DNA of 64,000 nucleotides from an uncultured Nioella sp. (GCA_947495575.1 CANLZL010000003.1:1-64000); one strand, 5' to 3'. Shown: positions 19,385-30,109, counted from the first letter of the stretch. Numbers and translations are program-made. Notes: a model not told the origin generated them from the sequence alone.

Positions 19385-20089
19385 ATGCCAAGCACCACCA
19401 CCAAAAACACCTTTGTCGCAGGCATTCGCACTGCCCTGCCCTTTGCCATCGTTGTGACGCCCTTTGCCATGGCCTTTGGCGCCGTTGCGGCTGAGGCCGG
19501 GCTGAACATCGCGCAAGTCATGGGATTTACGGTGCTGGTCATAGCAGGGGCGGCACAATTCACAGCGCTGCATCTGATGCTGGACCAAGCGCCTACCATC
19601 ATCGTGCTTCTGTCGGCCCTGGCGGTCAATCTGCGCATGGCCATGTATGCAGCGACCCTCGCGCCCCATATCGGCGCGGCCCCGTTATGGCAGCGGCTGA
19701 TGGTGGCCTACGGAAACTTCGACGCGACATTTGCCATGTCGATGGCGAACTACGAGGCCGAGCCTGATCAGAGCCCACCCGAAAAGGCCCTGTTCTTTCT
19801 TGGCACCTGCGCATTCCTATGCCCTATTTGGTTTGTCGCCAGCTATCTGGGCGCGATCCTTGGGGCGGTGATCCCAGCCGAGATCGGTCTGGATTTCGCG
19901 GTTCCGATCCTCTTCATATCCTTTGTTGCACCTGCCTTGCGGACATTTGCCCATGTGGCCGCGGCGGCCGCATCGATCATATTGTCGCTGAGCTTCGCTT
20001 GGGTGCCCTACAACCTGTGGATTCTGGTCGCGGGCATTGGCGGTATGATGGTCGGAGCCGAAGTTGAACGGCGGAGGGCAAAACCATGA
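19385..20089 (+). CDS. azlC: AzlC-family branched-chain amino acid exporter subunit
   Basis: Hydrophobic protein; FGAVAAEAGLNIAQVMGFTVLVIAGAAQFTAL; followed by AzlD. Confidence 0.88.
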   Translation: MPSTTTKNTFVAGIRTALPFAIVVTPFAMAFGAVAAEAGLNIAQVMGFTVLVIAGAAQFTALHLMLDQAPTIIVLLSALAVNLRMAMYAATLAPHIGAAPLWQRLMVAYGNFDATFAMSMANYEAEPDQSPPEKALFFLGTCAFLCPIWFVASYLGAILGAVIPAEIGLDFAVPILFISFVAPALRTFAHVAAAAASIILSLSFAWVPYNLWILVAGIGGMMVGAEVERRRAKP

Positions 20090-20415
20090 TCGGATGGTCA
20101 GATGCCTCGATATGGACGATCATCATCGTCCTTGGGATCGGTACATTTCTGATCCGCTATTCATTCCTTGGCCTTTTGGGCGGTCGCGATTTGCCGGAAT
20201 GGGTATTGCGACATCTGCGCTATACGGTCGTGGCGATCCTACCTGCACTGGTTCTGCCCATGATCCTTGCCCCAAGCGCGGCCACCGGCAGCCCTGAACC
20301 TGCCCGGATTGCGGCCGCAGCCGTGGCATTGGTCGTCGGCTACCTGACACGGCACGGGATTGCGACGGTCCTTGCGGGCGTCGCAACCTTTGGTGCGCTG
20401 CAATGGCTGCTTTAG
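20086..20415 (+). CDS. azlD: AzlD-family transporter small subunit
   Basis: ~109-aa hydrophobic protein, 4-nt overlap with azlC. Confidence 0.87.
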   Translation: MIGWSDASIWTIIIVLGIGTFLIRYSFLGLLGGRDLPEWVLRHLRYTVVAILPALVLPMILAPSAATGSPEPARIAAAAVALVVGYLTRHGIATVLAGVATFGALQWLL

Positions 20416-20846
20416 CCCGCCTTTTTCAGCTGGTCCCGGATCTCCATCAGGATATCAAGCTCTGAAGGACCGGGATCTTCTGCCGGCGCTTCTTCTACGG
20501 CTTCTTTGGCCTCAGCTGCGTCTTTGATTTTATTGATCGAGCGCACCAGCATGAAGACGACAAAGGCGATGATCAGGAAATTGATAATCGCCATGATGAA
20601 AGCGCCGTAAGCGAAGGTCGCGGCCCCAGCCTCCCGCGCGGCATCAAGCGTTGCAAACTCACCATCCCCCATCGCGTAAAACAGGTTCGAGAAATCGATC
20701 CCACCAGTAAAAATACCGATAAAGGGTTGGATCAGGTCATCAACTAACGATTTTACGATCGCTGTAAAAGCCGCCCCGATAATGATCCCCACTGCCATGT
20801 CCATGACATTGCCACGGGCAATAAAATCTTTGAATTCTTTCAGCAT
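20412..20846 (-). CDS. mscL: Large-conductance mechanosensitive channel
   Basis: [44 protein letters not shown]. Confidence 0.96.
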   Translation of the reverse strand: MLKEFKDFIARGNVMDMAVGIIIGAAFTAIVKSLVDDLIQPFIGIFTGGIDFSNLFYAMGDGEFATLDAAREAGAATFAYGAFIMAIINFLIIAFVVFMLVRSINKIKDAAEAKEAVEEAPAEDPGPSELDILMEIRDQLKKAG

Positions 20847-20949
20847 TCTGCGCGTTCTCCCTCGCTGCTTCGCCCCTCTCCCCGGGGCAAAGTGGCGACA
20901 TATAGCCATAGCGACGCGCCGCTGTCTCGATATTTTGGATAACGTCGGG

Positions 20950-21396
20950 TCAGCTGGGAAGCGTGCCGGACAGCACATATTGCAGGATTTGAACGACTTG
21001 CTTGGGGGTTTCAACGACGGCCAACGCCGCTGCATCAACTTCTTTCAACGCATGTTGGTGATCTGCCCCATGCATGACTATCAGGGATTTTCCCAAGGCA
21101 GCAGCATATCCCGCGTCAAAGGCTGCATTCCATTGCTTGTATTTTTCGCCAAATCGCACGACGACGATGTCGGCCTCCTCGATGCCTTTGCGAGTGCGTA
21201 TAGCATTCAGTTTTGCACCCTTATGGTCGTGCCAAAATTTGGTTGCCTCTGCGCCCATAATGGCAATGCCGCAGTCGTCGGATGCCGCATGATCTGTTAC
21301 CGGCGCGGAAAAGGTGACGTCCAGGCCCTTGGCCCCGTCAATAATCTGCTCGCGCCAATCGGTGTGAATCTCTCCGGACAGATAGACTTTCAACAT
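20950..21396 (-). CDS. YtoQ family protein
   Basis: [43 protein letters not shown]. Confidence 0.85.
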   Translation of the reverse strand: MLKVYLSGEIHTDWREQIIDGAKGLDVTFSAPVTDHAASDDCGIAIMGAEATKFWHDHKGAKLNAIRTRKGIEEADIVVVRFGEKYKQWNAAFDAGYAAALGKSLIVMHGADHQHALKEVDAAALAVVETPKQVVQILQYVLSGTLPS

Positions 21397-21484
21397 GACG
21401 CTCTCCTTGACTGATCCAGACATGTTTCGGGGTGCGGGGGAGGTTTCCCCGCAGATCGGCGCGCAACAGCGCTACGATCCCTCC

Positions 21485-23905
21485 TTAACCGCGTAGAACA
21501 CCGCCGGTGGCCTTGCCCACTTTCTCGACGATCTTGGCGGCGACCGCTTCGATCTCTTCCTCGGTCAATGTCTTGTCGCGTGGTTGCATCCGAACGCTCA
21601 GCGCAATGGATTTCTTGCCTTCCCCCATCTGGGCCTCAGCCTTTTCGCCGGTGAACTCGTCAAAGATTGAAACGGCTTCAATGAGCTTTTTGTCTGCACC
21701 CGAGGCGGCATTGGCCAGGTTGATGGCCTCAACATCCGCATCAACGACAAAGGCGAAATCGCGTTCGACGGCCTGCAGGTCGCTAACTGCCATCGCACCA
21801 CGTGACGCCGATTTGGCGCGCGGCAACGGAATCTCTTCCGGGAAGAGCGTAAAGGCCATTGCAGGGCCTTTCACGTCCATCGCTTCCAACACTTTGGGGT
21901 GCAACTCGCCAAAGATGCCCAACACCTTCTTCGGACCAAGGCAGATCACCCCATGACGTCCGGGATGAAACCAGCCCGGACCTGTCCGCAGGATCTGCGC
22001 CTTGGCCGGTGCCCCCATAACCGACAGGGTCGCCTCGGCATCTGCCTTGGCATCATATAGGTCAACCGCGCGCCGCGACCCGAAGGGATCGCGCGCCGCG
22101 TTATGCCCAACCAGAATACCGGCGGCCTGCAGGTGTTGCTCACCCGGTTCTCCGCCTTGGAAGGCAGCGCCCACTTCAAACAGCGCCATGTCCATCATGC
22201 CACGCGCCTGATTGCGGGCGGCCGCTTGCAAAAGACCCGGCAAGAGCGAGGGGCGCATGTGGCTCATCTCGCTGGAAATCGGATTTTCCAGCATAACCTC
22301 ATCGGTCCCACCACCAAAGAGCGCGGCAGCTGCCTGATCAACGAAGCTATAGGTCACACATTCATTATAGCCGAGGCCTGCCAAGGTCCGGCGGGCCATC
22401 CGTTCGCGTTTTTGCATTGGCGTCAGAACCGCTGCGGGCACACCAGCCTGAGGGCGCGGCATTGGCACCGGCTTAAGGTTGCTGAGCGAGGTGATCCGCG
22501 CAACTTCTTCGACAAGATCGGCCTCACCTTGTACATCGCGACGCCAGCTTGGCACCCACACCTCAAGCACGTCACCTGCGCCGGTCGCGGAAAAGCCAAG
22601 CTCGGTCAGGATGCGCACCTGTTCGTCTTTGGCAATTTCCATGCCCACAAGGCTGACCACGCGTTTGGTATCCAGCGGATAAGAACGCGCAGTGTTCATC
22701 GCGGCGCCCGCTTCCACTACGTTTGAAGCTTCCCCACCGCAGATTTCAAGGATCATTTGCGTCGCCGCTTCAAGCCCGGGACGCGTATATTCAGGATCGA
22801 CACCGCGTTCAAAACGGTACCGGGCATCTGAGTGGATCTTCAGGTCACGACCGGTATAGGCGATGCGCACCGGATCCCACCACGCGCTTTCGAGGAAGAC
22901 ATTTACAGTCTCGTCGGTACAGCCCGTTGGATCACCGCCCATGATCCCGGCAATGCTCTCAGCGCCTTCGCTGTCCGATATGACAAGCTGACCAGCCGCA
23001 AAGGAATATTCCTTCTCATCCAGGGCCTGCAGCGTCTCACCACCTGCAGCGCGATGAACGCGCAGATTGCCTTTGACTTTATCGGCATCAAAAACGTGCA
23101 GGGGCCGGTTCTGATCATAGGTAAAGAAGTTCGTGACATCGACGAGTGCGGAAATCGGCCTCAGACCAATTGCGCGTAGACGATCCTGCAACCATTTCGG
23201 GCTAGGTCCGTTCTTGACGCCTTTGATCAGTCGACCGGTGAAATGCGGGGCATCATCCAGCGAGTCTTTGTCGATAGTGACATCGATCGGGCTGGCAAAG
23301 CTGCCCGGCACAACCACATCTTCCTGCGGTTTCAAAGTACCGAGGCCTCGTGCGGCTAGATCGCGGGCCACTCCGCGCACGCCAAGCGCATCCTGACGGT
23401 TGGGAGTAATTGCGATCTCAATGACGGGATCGACCTTGGAAGGGTCATTGGCGGCAAGCCAATCCACGAAACGCTCACCGACATCGCCAGAGGGAAGCTC
23501 GATAATACCATCGTGCTCGTCGCTCAACTCCATTTCGCGCTCGGACGCCATCATGCCGTGACTTTCAATGCCACGGATTTTGCCGACACTGATTGTGGTG
23601 TCGATGCCCGGAACATAGACGCCGGGTTTGGCAATCACGACGGTGATGCCTTCGCGAGCATTCGGCGCGCCGCAAATGATCTGTTTCTGGCCCTCATCGG
23701 TCGCAACCTGACACACACGCAGACGGTCTGCATCGGGGTGTTTCTCGGCGCTTACCACTTTGCCGATGGTAAATTCTTTCAGACGCGAGGCACGGTCTTC
23801 GACTTCTTCGACCTCCAAACCGATATCGTTCAGAACCTCGCAGATTTCCTCCAGCGTGGCCTCAGTTTCGAGATGATCTTTCAACCAAGAGAGGGTGAAT
23901 TTCAT
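21485..23905 (-). CDS. pheT: Phenylalanine--tRNA ligase beta subunit
   Basis: MKFTLSWLKDHLETEATLEEICEVLNDIGLEVEEVEDR and full-length PheT architecture. Confidence 0.97.
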   Translation of the reverse strand: MKFTLSWLKDHLETEATLEEICEVLNDIGLEVEEVEDRASRLKEFTIGKVVSAEKHPDADRLRVCQVATDEGQKQIICGAPNAREGITVVIAKPGVYVPGIDTTISVGKIRGIESHGMMASEREMELSDEHDGIIELPSGDVGERFVDWLAANDPSKVDPVIEIAITPNRQDALGVRGVARDLAARGLGTLKPQEDVVVPGSFASPIDVTIDKDSLDDAPHFTGRLIKGVKNGPSPKWLQDRLRAIGLRPISALVDVTNFFTYDQNRPLHVFDADKVKGNLRVHRAAGGETLQALDEKEYSFAAGQLVISDSEGAESIAGIMGGDPTGCTDETVNVFLESAWWDPVRIAYTGRDLKIHSDARYRFERGVDPEYTRPGLEAATQMILEICGGEASNVVEAGAAMNTARSYPLDTKRVVSLVGMEIAKDEQVRILTELGFSATGAGDVLEVWVPSWRRDVQGEADLVEEVARITSLSNLKPVPMPRPQAGVPAAVLTPMQKRERMARRTLAGLGYNECVTYSFVDQAAAALFGGGTDEVMLENPISSEMSHMRPSLLPGLLQAAARNQARGMMDMALFEVGAAFQGGEPGEQHLQAAGILVGHNAARDPFGSRRAVDLYDAKADAEATLSVMGAPAKAQILRTGPGWFHPGRHGVICLGPKKVLGIFGELHPKVLEAMDVKGPAMAFTLFPEEIPLPRAKSASRGAMAVSDLQAVERDFAFVVDADVEAINLANAASGADKKLIEAVSIFDEFTGEKAEAQMGEGKKSIALSVRMQPRDKTLTEEEIEAVAAKIVEKVGKATGGVLRG

Positions 23906-24057
23906 CGCTCTTATCCCTTCGCGTCTATACCGCCCCGCGATTAGCGCATGTCGCGCCTGAAGGGAAGGCGCGCACGACCCGGATTGAACTATATGACGCC
24001 GCCAAACGACATACAGGTGATGTTGCGGGGGTCCTTACCCCCAGAAAGGAGTCTGTT

Positions 24058-24678
24058 ATGACCCCCAAATCCCTATTGGCGGCCGCAATAGCCGCAACAC
24101 TGGCCGCGTCCGCGGCCCAAGCCGATATGTTTATCGTCCAGCAAGGCCCCACCGGATCCTTCAGCGGCTATGTTCCAAGTCTCCCCTCAGGCGCCCCTGG
24201 CTCAGGCTTTGACATGGCCACTGGTTTCATTGCTGATATGGCCGCCACCCGGATGCCCGGTTTCCACCACGACCTGTTGGTACCAGCCGCGCCCGCGGGC
24301 TTAGTACCCGATGCCGACACTGCGTATGATGAGATCAGCTTTGCTGGCGATTGGCAGATGGTTGAGGCACCCGGCATGACTGTCGAAGACCTTGTGATCA
24401 GTGATTTGCCTAACGCCACTTTCTCAATCGACGCGATGGGCGAGTTCACAGGCTATGCTGGATGCAATCGCATTTTCGGCACTTTGAATCAACAGGGCGG
24501 TGCCTTGGTTGAACCGATGGTTGCCATGACACAGATGGCTTGCCCCGGTCTTGTTGGAAATCAGGAACGCGCTTTGACCCAAGCATTACAGGATGCCGCG
24601 ATGTTTGCTCATGCGGGCGACATTTTGGTTCTTCTTGACGCGGAAGGTGACAAATTAGCCGAATTTCGGGCGATGTAA
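24058..24678 (+). CDS. Secreted META-domain (HslJ-like) protein, paralogue 1
   Basis: Signal peptide; ISFAGDWQMVEAPG...YAGCNRIFGTLNQQGGALVEPMVAMTQMACPG. Confidence 0.8.
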   Translation: MTPKSLLAAAIAATLAASAAQADMFIVQQGPTGSFSGYVPSLPSGAPGSGFDMATGFIADMAATRMPGFHHDLLVPAAPAGLVPDADTAYDEISFAGDWQMVEAPGMTVEDLVISDLPNATFSIDAMGEFTGYAGCNRIFGTLNQQGGALVEPMVAMTQMACPGLVGNQERALTQALQDAAMFAHAGDILVLLDAEGDKLAEFRAM

Positions 24679-24702
24679 TCCGTTTCTGACGTCATCATTA
24701 TT

Positions 24703-24744
24703 CGGCGCGCCCTGCAACAGCGAGGCGCGCCGGTTCTTTTTTTG
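24703..24744 (+). terminator. Intrinsic terminator after META gene 1
   Basis: cggcgcgcc...ggcgcgccg followed by ttctttttttg. Confidence 0.75.
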
Positions 24745-24824
24745 AAAGTCTTTGAACCATTTGGCTGCCTTCCACGACACATAGAGGACTAGTGCAGGGA
24801 CGCACTGCTATTGAAAGGAGCCTT

Positions 24825-25361
24825 ATGATGTCTCCCAAATTGACCCTTGCGGCTCTGATCGCTGCGATACTCACCACCTCAGGCGCCCTGGCCGATACCG
24901 GAGCTCTGCCTCAAAACAACGACGCCCCTGATCAAGCAACCTTGCCAATGCAGGCCTTTGCCCGTGAAGATGTCGCGACTATGGATGACGGCGCTGCCTC
25001 TCCTACATGGATCAGCTTCGCAGGCAACTGGCGCCTTGTCGAAGTAATGGATTTTCATGGCTCGCCCATGGATTTGAACGGCGGCTACTATTCTGATGCC
25101 TATCTTTCGGTTTTCGAAGACGGCCTTTTCGCTGCCGATGCCGGATGCAATCCGATCCAAGGCGATCTGAATTTGGAATACGGTGTATTGTCGACCGATG
25201 TCGAATTGGGAAACCAGATCATGTGTTTTGTTGGCATGGATCTTGAAGCGGCCCTGGCCAACGCAATCGACCGTGCCTTCATGTATGCCCATGGCGGAGA
25301 AATGTTGGTTCTGCTTAGTGCAGAGGGCAACAAGCTGGCCCGGTTTGAAGCAGCTGACTAA
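24825..25361 (+). CDS. Secreted META-domain protein, paralogue 2
   Basis: MMSPKLTLAALIAAILTTSGALA signal; ISFAGNWRLVEVMDF...DAGCNPIQGDLNLEYG; end YAHGGEMLVLLSAEGNKLARFE matches paralogue 1. Confidence 0.78.
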   Translation: MMSPKLTLAALIAAILTTSGALADTGALPQNNDAPDQATLPMQAFAREDVATMDDGAASPTWISFAGNWRLVEVMDFHGSPMDLNGGYYSDAYLSVFEDGLFAADAGCNPIQGDLNLEYGVLSTDVELGNQIMCFVGMDLEAALANAIDRAFMYAHGGEMLVLLSAEGNKLARFEAAD

Positions 25362-25389
25362 TCCCCTAACACGTCCCGTACCGAGTGCT

Positions 25390-25425
25390 GCGGCCCCTTT
25401 TAGCTGGAAGGGGCCGCCTTTTTTT
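25390..25425 (+). terminator. Intrinsic terminator after META gene 2
   Basis: cggccccttttagctggaaggggccgccttttttt. Confidence 0.85.
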
Positions 25426-25828
25426 AACGCGCGATGGCTCGCATGGAATAGCCTACTTCCCAGAAACAATCCCCCAATGTGAGAGTGAAGGATGTTGGGA
25501 ATGACGGGTTGTCAAAGGCAACCAATGCCCGGCCCCACGTCAGGCTTGCAAACTGGCCCGGCCGCGCCAATGCCGCGCTGCATTGCATATCGCTTTCACC
25601 GATCCAATAGGCCTCGTGGGTGTAACGTTCGTCGACGTTTCCGGCTAGATCGGGAATGACCAACTCAGCTGGCGTTCCGTCGGGATGCGTAAACGAGATA
25701 ATCGCAGCGCCGAATTCATCAGCCTGATAGACAAGTTCGCCGGAATCGGAATCCCACACTTCATCAGCTTGGGTCGCAGGAGCAAATAGAACGAGAGCGG
25801 CGGCGGCCGCAGCAAGTGATTTTAACAT
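25424..25828 (-). CDS. Hypothetical periplasmic protein
   Basis: Signal peptide MLKSLAAAAAALVLFAPATQA; no recognised family. Confidence 0.65.
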   Translation of the reverse strand: MLKSLAAAAAALVLFAPATQADEVWDSDSGELVYQADEFGAAIISFTHPDGTPAELVIPDLAGNVDERYTHEAYWIGESDMQCSAALARPGQFASLTWGRALVAFDNPSFPTSFTLTLGDCFWEVGYSMRAIAR

Positions 25829-25911
25829 ATGACGCGCTTTCCTGTTTGATAAACAGGCAGAGTTTATCACTGTTCTAAAATAAAAATAGTCACACCAAAC
25901 GTCGTCTGAAT

Positions 25912-26976
25912 TCAGATCCCAGCATGAACGCTAGGGGCTTCCAACGCGGCGAATCCATAGTGGCGCAGCCAGCGCAGGTCACTGTCAAAGAAGGCGCGCA
26001 GATCTGGGATGCCGTATTTCAGCATCGCCAGACGGTCGATGCCGATGCCAAAGGCAAAACCCTGCCATTCGGCAGGATCAATCCCGCCGGACTTCAACAC
26101 ATGCGGGTGCACCATGCCTGAGCCCAGAACCTCGAGCCAATCATCGCCTTCGCCCACTTTTACTGTGCCATCTTCCCAGGAACACTGGATGTCGACTTCA
26201 GCCGACGGTTCCGTGAAGGGGAAATGCGACGCGCGGAAGCGGGTTTTCACGGTTCCGCCGAAGAAGGCCGAGAAGAACTCTTCCAAGGCCCATTTCAGAT
26301 TGGCCATGGAGATGTCCTTGTCGATGGCCAGCCCTTCAACCTGATGGAACATCGGCGTGTGGGTTTGATCATAATCGGCGCGGTATACACGGCCGGGAGC
26401 GATGATCCGGCATGGCGCGCCATGCGCTTCCAGATGTCGGATCTGCACAGGGCTGGTATGGGTGCGCAGTACATGCGGCGGGCGATTATCGCCCTCTTTA
26501 CGATGCGTATAGAACGTGTCCATTTCTGCCCGAGCCGGGTGGTGGCCAGGGATGTTCAGCGCATCGAAATTGTACCAATCGGTTTCGATCTGCGGCCCTT
26601 CGGCCACTGAGAAGCCCATATCAGCGAAGATCGCAGTCACTTCTTCTGTCACTTGGCTGACCGGATGAATCGTGCCCCGGCGGCGGGGACGGCCTGGCAG
26701 GGTCACATCCAGCCACTCGGTACGCAGCCGTTCTTCCAACGCGGCATCAGCTAGCGAGGCCTTGCGTGCGGAAATGGCAGAATTCACCTCATTTTTCAGC
26801 GCATTCAACGCCGGGCCTGCCACTTGGCGTTCCTCGGGCGTCATTTTTCCCAGTTCCCGCATCTTCAGGCTGATTTCGCCCTTTTTGCCCACGGCCTGTA
26901 CACGCAGATCCTCAAGCGAGGCTTCGTCAGACACATTGGCAATAGCAGTCAGGTACTTGTCGCGCAGATCATCCAT
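25912..26976 (-). CDS. pheS: Phenylalanine--tRNA ligase alpha subunit
   Basis: [61 protein letters not shown]. Confidence 0.97.
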   Translation of the reverse strand: MDDLRDKYLTAIANVSDEASLEDLRVQAVGKKGEISLKMRELGKMTPEERQVAGPALNALKNEVNSAISARKASLADAALEERLRTEWLDVTLPGRPRRRGTIHPVSQVTEEVTAIFADMGFSVAEGPQIETDWYNFDALNIPGHHPARAEMDTFYTHRKEGDNRPPHVLRTHTSPVQIRHLEAHGAPCRIIAPGRVYRADYDQTHTPMFHQVEGLAIDKDISMANLKWALEEFFSAFFGGTVKTRFRASHFPFTEPSAEVDIQCSWEDGTVKVGEGDDWLEVLGSGMVHPHVLKSGGIDPAEWQGFAFGIGIDRLAMLKYGIPDLRAFFDSDLRWLRHYGFAALEAPSVHAGI

Positions 26977-27070
26977 GGGGCTCGGGCCTTCTTTTCACGT
27001 CGGCCAATCTGCTAGCCACCGATGGCCCGGAATGCAAGCCACATAGGGAAATGAGTGGGGCAAGATTGCT

Positions 27071-28390
27071 TTATTCCTGCCGTTCAGGTGGTGTGGTTTC
27101 AGCCGGGTCCTTTGGCTGATCCATAGTGGCCAGCTGCGCATCTGCCAAACCATCGGCCTCACTTTCACCATCCGACAAAACGGCCGTCTCTGGTGTTGCG
27201 GCGCGCGTCGGAACGGAAACGCGGAATTCGCCCTTGTCGCCCTTGGCGACCGCTGCGCGTTTGGAAATCCGCAAGACGGTAAAGCCAATCATTACGATGT
27301 GCCCAACAATCGTGACCATGAAGAGGCCGCTCGGCCCTGCCCCGCCCATGACGCTGCCAGCCACCAACGGCCCAATGATCGAACCCAACCCGTAGATCAT
27401 CAACAATCCGCCTGACACCTGAATAGACGTGCCCGGCGGGGCGTGGTCATTCGCATGGGCCACGATGATTGGGTACATGGCAAAAATCGCAGCCCCAAAA
27501 ATACTGACCAGAATAAGGTTCAATGTCTGCCCCTGTGGGGTCAAAATGATAAAGGCAGCGTCCGCCAATAACGCGACAACCGCAGTGGCCACCAGAACTT
27601 TGCGCCGGTCCATTCGGTCGCTGAAATACCCAATCGGGATTTGCGCAGCTGCGCCTGCAAGGATCGGTACGCTGGCAAACAGCGCGATCGAGGCCAGGGG
27701 CAGGCCAACCCGGTCGGCATAAACCGCTGCCAATGTGCCGAATGACGCGTTCGATATTCCGACCAGAAAAACCGCCACCACCGCAACCGGGGAATTGCGC
27801 CATAAGGCGCCAACATCCAGCTTCACCGTGGTCAGCGGCGCAGGCGTCTTTGAAGTTGAGACACCTGTTGGCACCAATGCCAAGCTGTAGAAAATCGCGC
27901 CCAGCGCAAAAAAGAAGAACCCTGATGCATCGCCAAGCGCGATAACCATCTGCCCGGCAGTGCTGGCAGTCAGGTTGACCATTGTGTAAATGCCAAAGAC
28001 CCGGCCCCGGTTAGACGGCTGGACATGGTCATTCAGCCAGCTTTCAACGATCATCGCAGCGCCGGCGAAGCTGAACCCGGCTACAGCGCGAATGACGATC
28101 CAGGCAGCCTCATCCACAATCATCGCCTGCAGTAGAATACCGACAGATGCAAAAGCGCAAAGCACCCCGAAGCTGCGGATATGCCCAACCGAGGCCACAA
28201 GGCGCGGCGTATAGATACATCCAAGGACATAACCGATCGCCCAGCCCGTCCCGAGAAGGCCAAGCGCTGAGGTTGAAAACCCTTCGGCTGAGCCGCGAAT
28301 GGGCAAGATCAGGCTGTTGATGCCGCCCGCGAAGAGCAACAAGAATGAGCCGAGTAAAAGCGCGCTAATAGGCAGAATCTGACGAAACAT
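27071..28390 (-). CDS. MFS transporter
   Basis: 12-TM-like protein; GYVLGCIYTPRLVASVGHIRSF, IGYFSDRMDRRKVLVA. Confidence 0.88.
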   Translation of the reverse strand: MFRQILPISALLLGSFLLLFAGGINSLILPIRGSAEGFSTSALGLLGTGWAIGYVLGCIYTPRLVASVGHIRSFGVLCAFASVGILLQAMIVDEAAWIVIRAVAGFSFAGAAMIVESWLNDHVQPSNRGRVFGIYTMVNLTASTAGQMVIALGDASGFFFFALGAIFYSLALVPTGVSTSKTPAPLTTVKLDVGALWRNSPVAVVAVFLVGISNASFGTLAAVYADRVGLPLASIALFASVPILAGAAAQIPIGYFSDRMDRRKVLVATAVVALLADAAFIILTPQGQTLNLILVSIFGAAIFAMYPIIVAHANDHAPPGTSIQVSGGLLMIYGLGSIIGPLVAGSVMGGAGPSGLFMVTIVGHIVMIGFTVLRISKRAAVAKGDKGEFRVSVPTRAATPETAVLSDGESEADGLADAQLATMDQPKDPAETTPPERQE

Positions 28391-28506
28391 GGGATAAGCC
28401 TAGGGGGGAAGCCCTGACAATGAAAGCAAATCTAGCGATGTCGGGGTAGCCCGCTATTTGGCCGCATTGTCGCTGCGAACCGTAAGCTTAGGGTTTGCGT
28501 ACCTAC

Positions 28507-29682
28507 ATGTCAGAGGCAAAAATGCATATCTTCCTGTCACAAGGGTTTCGACCCTTTTTTCTTTTTGCTGCTCTCTGGGCGGCTTTGGCGATGGCGCTTT
28601 GGATTGTGATGTGGACCGGCGCATTTGCCCCTGCACTGAGCCTGTCGCCGTTGGACTGGCACACGCATGAGTTGATCTTTGGATATGGCGGCGCGGTTCT
28701 CAGCGGGTTTTTGCTCACCGCAATCCCAAATTGGACAAAGCGCCCGCCGGTCTCTGGGGCTCTTTTGGCAGTGCTGTTTGTCCTTTGGGTTGCCGCGCGG
28801 GCGGCGTTTTTGATGCCGATCCTGCCATTCCCCATTGCGTCAGCGCTTCAACTCAGTTTTCCGGCCCTCTTTTGCCTGATCGCTGGTCGCGAGCTGATCC
28901 TTGGCAGCAATCGCCGCAACCTGCCAGTTTTGGCAATCTGCGTGGCGTTCCTTCTTGCAAATGGCTGGGTTCTGGCAGAAATCCATACCTCTGGCAGCGC
29001 ATCCGGTGGTGCAGCCGTGCGCGCGGGACTATCCCTGCTTTTGCTCCTGATCACGCTTATCGGCGGACGCATTATTCCTGCCTTCACTCGCAATTGGCTG
29101 AAAGCCAGGAACGCTGCGGCCGACATACCGGGCGTGACCGGGTTTGATGCTGCCGTGATGGTAGGAACCGCCGTGGGGTTAACGCTTTGGACAGCCATTC
29201 CTGAGAGCCCTGTCACAGGTGGCGCAGCGCTATTGTTGAGCGTCGCCCATCTTTTTCGGCTGGCGCGATGGCGCGGGATTCGAACAACCAGCGAGCCGCT
29301 GCTTTTCGCATTGCATCTGGCCTATGCCTTCCTTGCGCTTGGGTTTCTTCTGACCGGGCTTGCCGCGCTTTCCGCCAACATTGTTCCGGCAATGGCCGGT
29401 TTGCACGCTTGGAGCGTAGGTGCAGTGGGTCTGATGACCCTGACAGTGATGTCGCGGGCCAGCCTTGGCCATTCCGGCCGCCCCTTGACCGCTGGAGCAA
29501 TCGAGCGCGCCTACCTTGCTGCTCTTATCCTTGCGGCCTTAACGCGCATCATAGGCGCGTGGCCGGAAATACCTGTCGGATTTCTGCATGCTTCCGCTGG
29601 CCTCTGGTGCCTTGCCTACGGTCTTTTCGCGATCCGGTTTACGCCGGTGATGGTCACGCCAAAAGTTGCATCCAAAGCCTGA
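28507..29682 (+). CDS. nnrS: NnrS family heme-copper membrane protein
   Basis: FLSQGFRPFFLFAALWAALAMALWI, WHTHELIFGYGGAVLSGFLLTAIPNWT; start codon uncertain. Confidence 0.9.
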   Translation: MSEAKMHIFLSQGFRPFFLFAALWAALAMALWIVMWTGAFAPALSLSPLDWHTHELIFGYGGAVLSGFLLTAIPNWTKRPPVSGALLAVLFVLWVAARAAFLMPILPFPIASALQLSFPALFCLIAGRELILGSNRRNLPVLAICVAFLLANGWVLAEIHTSGSASGGAAVRAGLSLLLLLITLIGGRIIPAFTRNWLKARNAAADIPGVTGFDAAVMVGTAVGLTLWTAIPESPVTGGAALLLSVAHLFRLARWRGIRTTSEPLLFALHLAYAFLALGFLLTGLAALSANIVPAMAGLHAWSVGAVGLMTLTVMSRASLGHSGRPLTAGAIERAYLAALILAALTRIIGAWPEIPVGFLHASAGLWCLAYGLFAIRFTPVMVTPKVASKA

Positions 29683-29691
29683 GGGCAACGA

Positions 29692-29726
29692 AAAAGCCCG
29701 GACAGATCGCTCTGCCCGGGCTTTAA
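29692..29726. terminator. Bidirectional intrinsic terminator between nnrS and rplT
   Basis: aaaaagcccggacagatcgctctgcccgggcttta; A-tract/T-tract on both sides, genes convergent. Confidence 0.8.
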
Positions 29727-29746
29727 TCATGTCAGATGCGTGGCGG

Positions 29747-30109
29747 TTAAACCAAAGCACCTTTCGCCTGATCGACAATGGCACCGAACGCCTCGGGTTC
29801 GTGCACAGCCAGATCGGCCAGAACTTTACGGTCCACTTCGATACCGGCTTTGCCGAGACCGTTGATGAACTTGGAATAGGTCAGCGATTCGTCATGCGCG
29901 CGGACCGCAGCGTTGATACGCTGGATCCACAAGGCGCGGAACTGACGCTTGCGGGCCTTCCGGTCGCGGGTCGCATATTGGTTGGCCTTGTCGACGGCCT
30001 GCGTTGCGGTGCGGAAGTTACGGCTGCGGGCACCATAGTAACCCTTGGCTGCCTTAATAACTTTTTTATGGCGGGCGTGAGTGGTCGTGCCACCTTTAAC
30101 TCGGGACAT
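29747..30109 (-). CDS. rplT: 50S ribosomal protein L20
   Basis: [55 protein letters not shown]. Confidence 0.98.
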   Translation of the reverse strand: MSRVKGGTTTHARHKKVIKAAKGYYGARSRNFRTATQAVDKANQYATRDRKARKRQFRALWIQRINAAVRAHDESLTYSKFINGLGKAGIEVDRKVLADLAVHEPEAFGAIVDQAKGALV

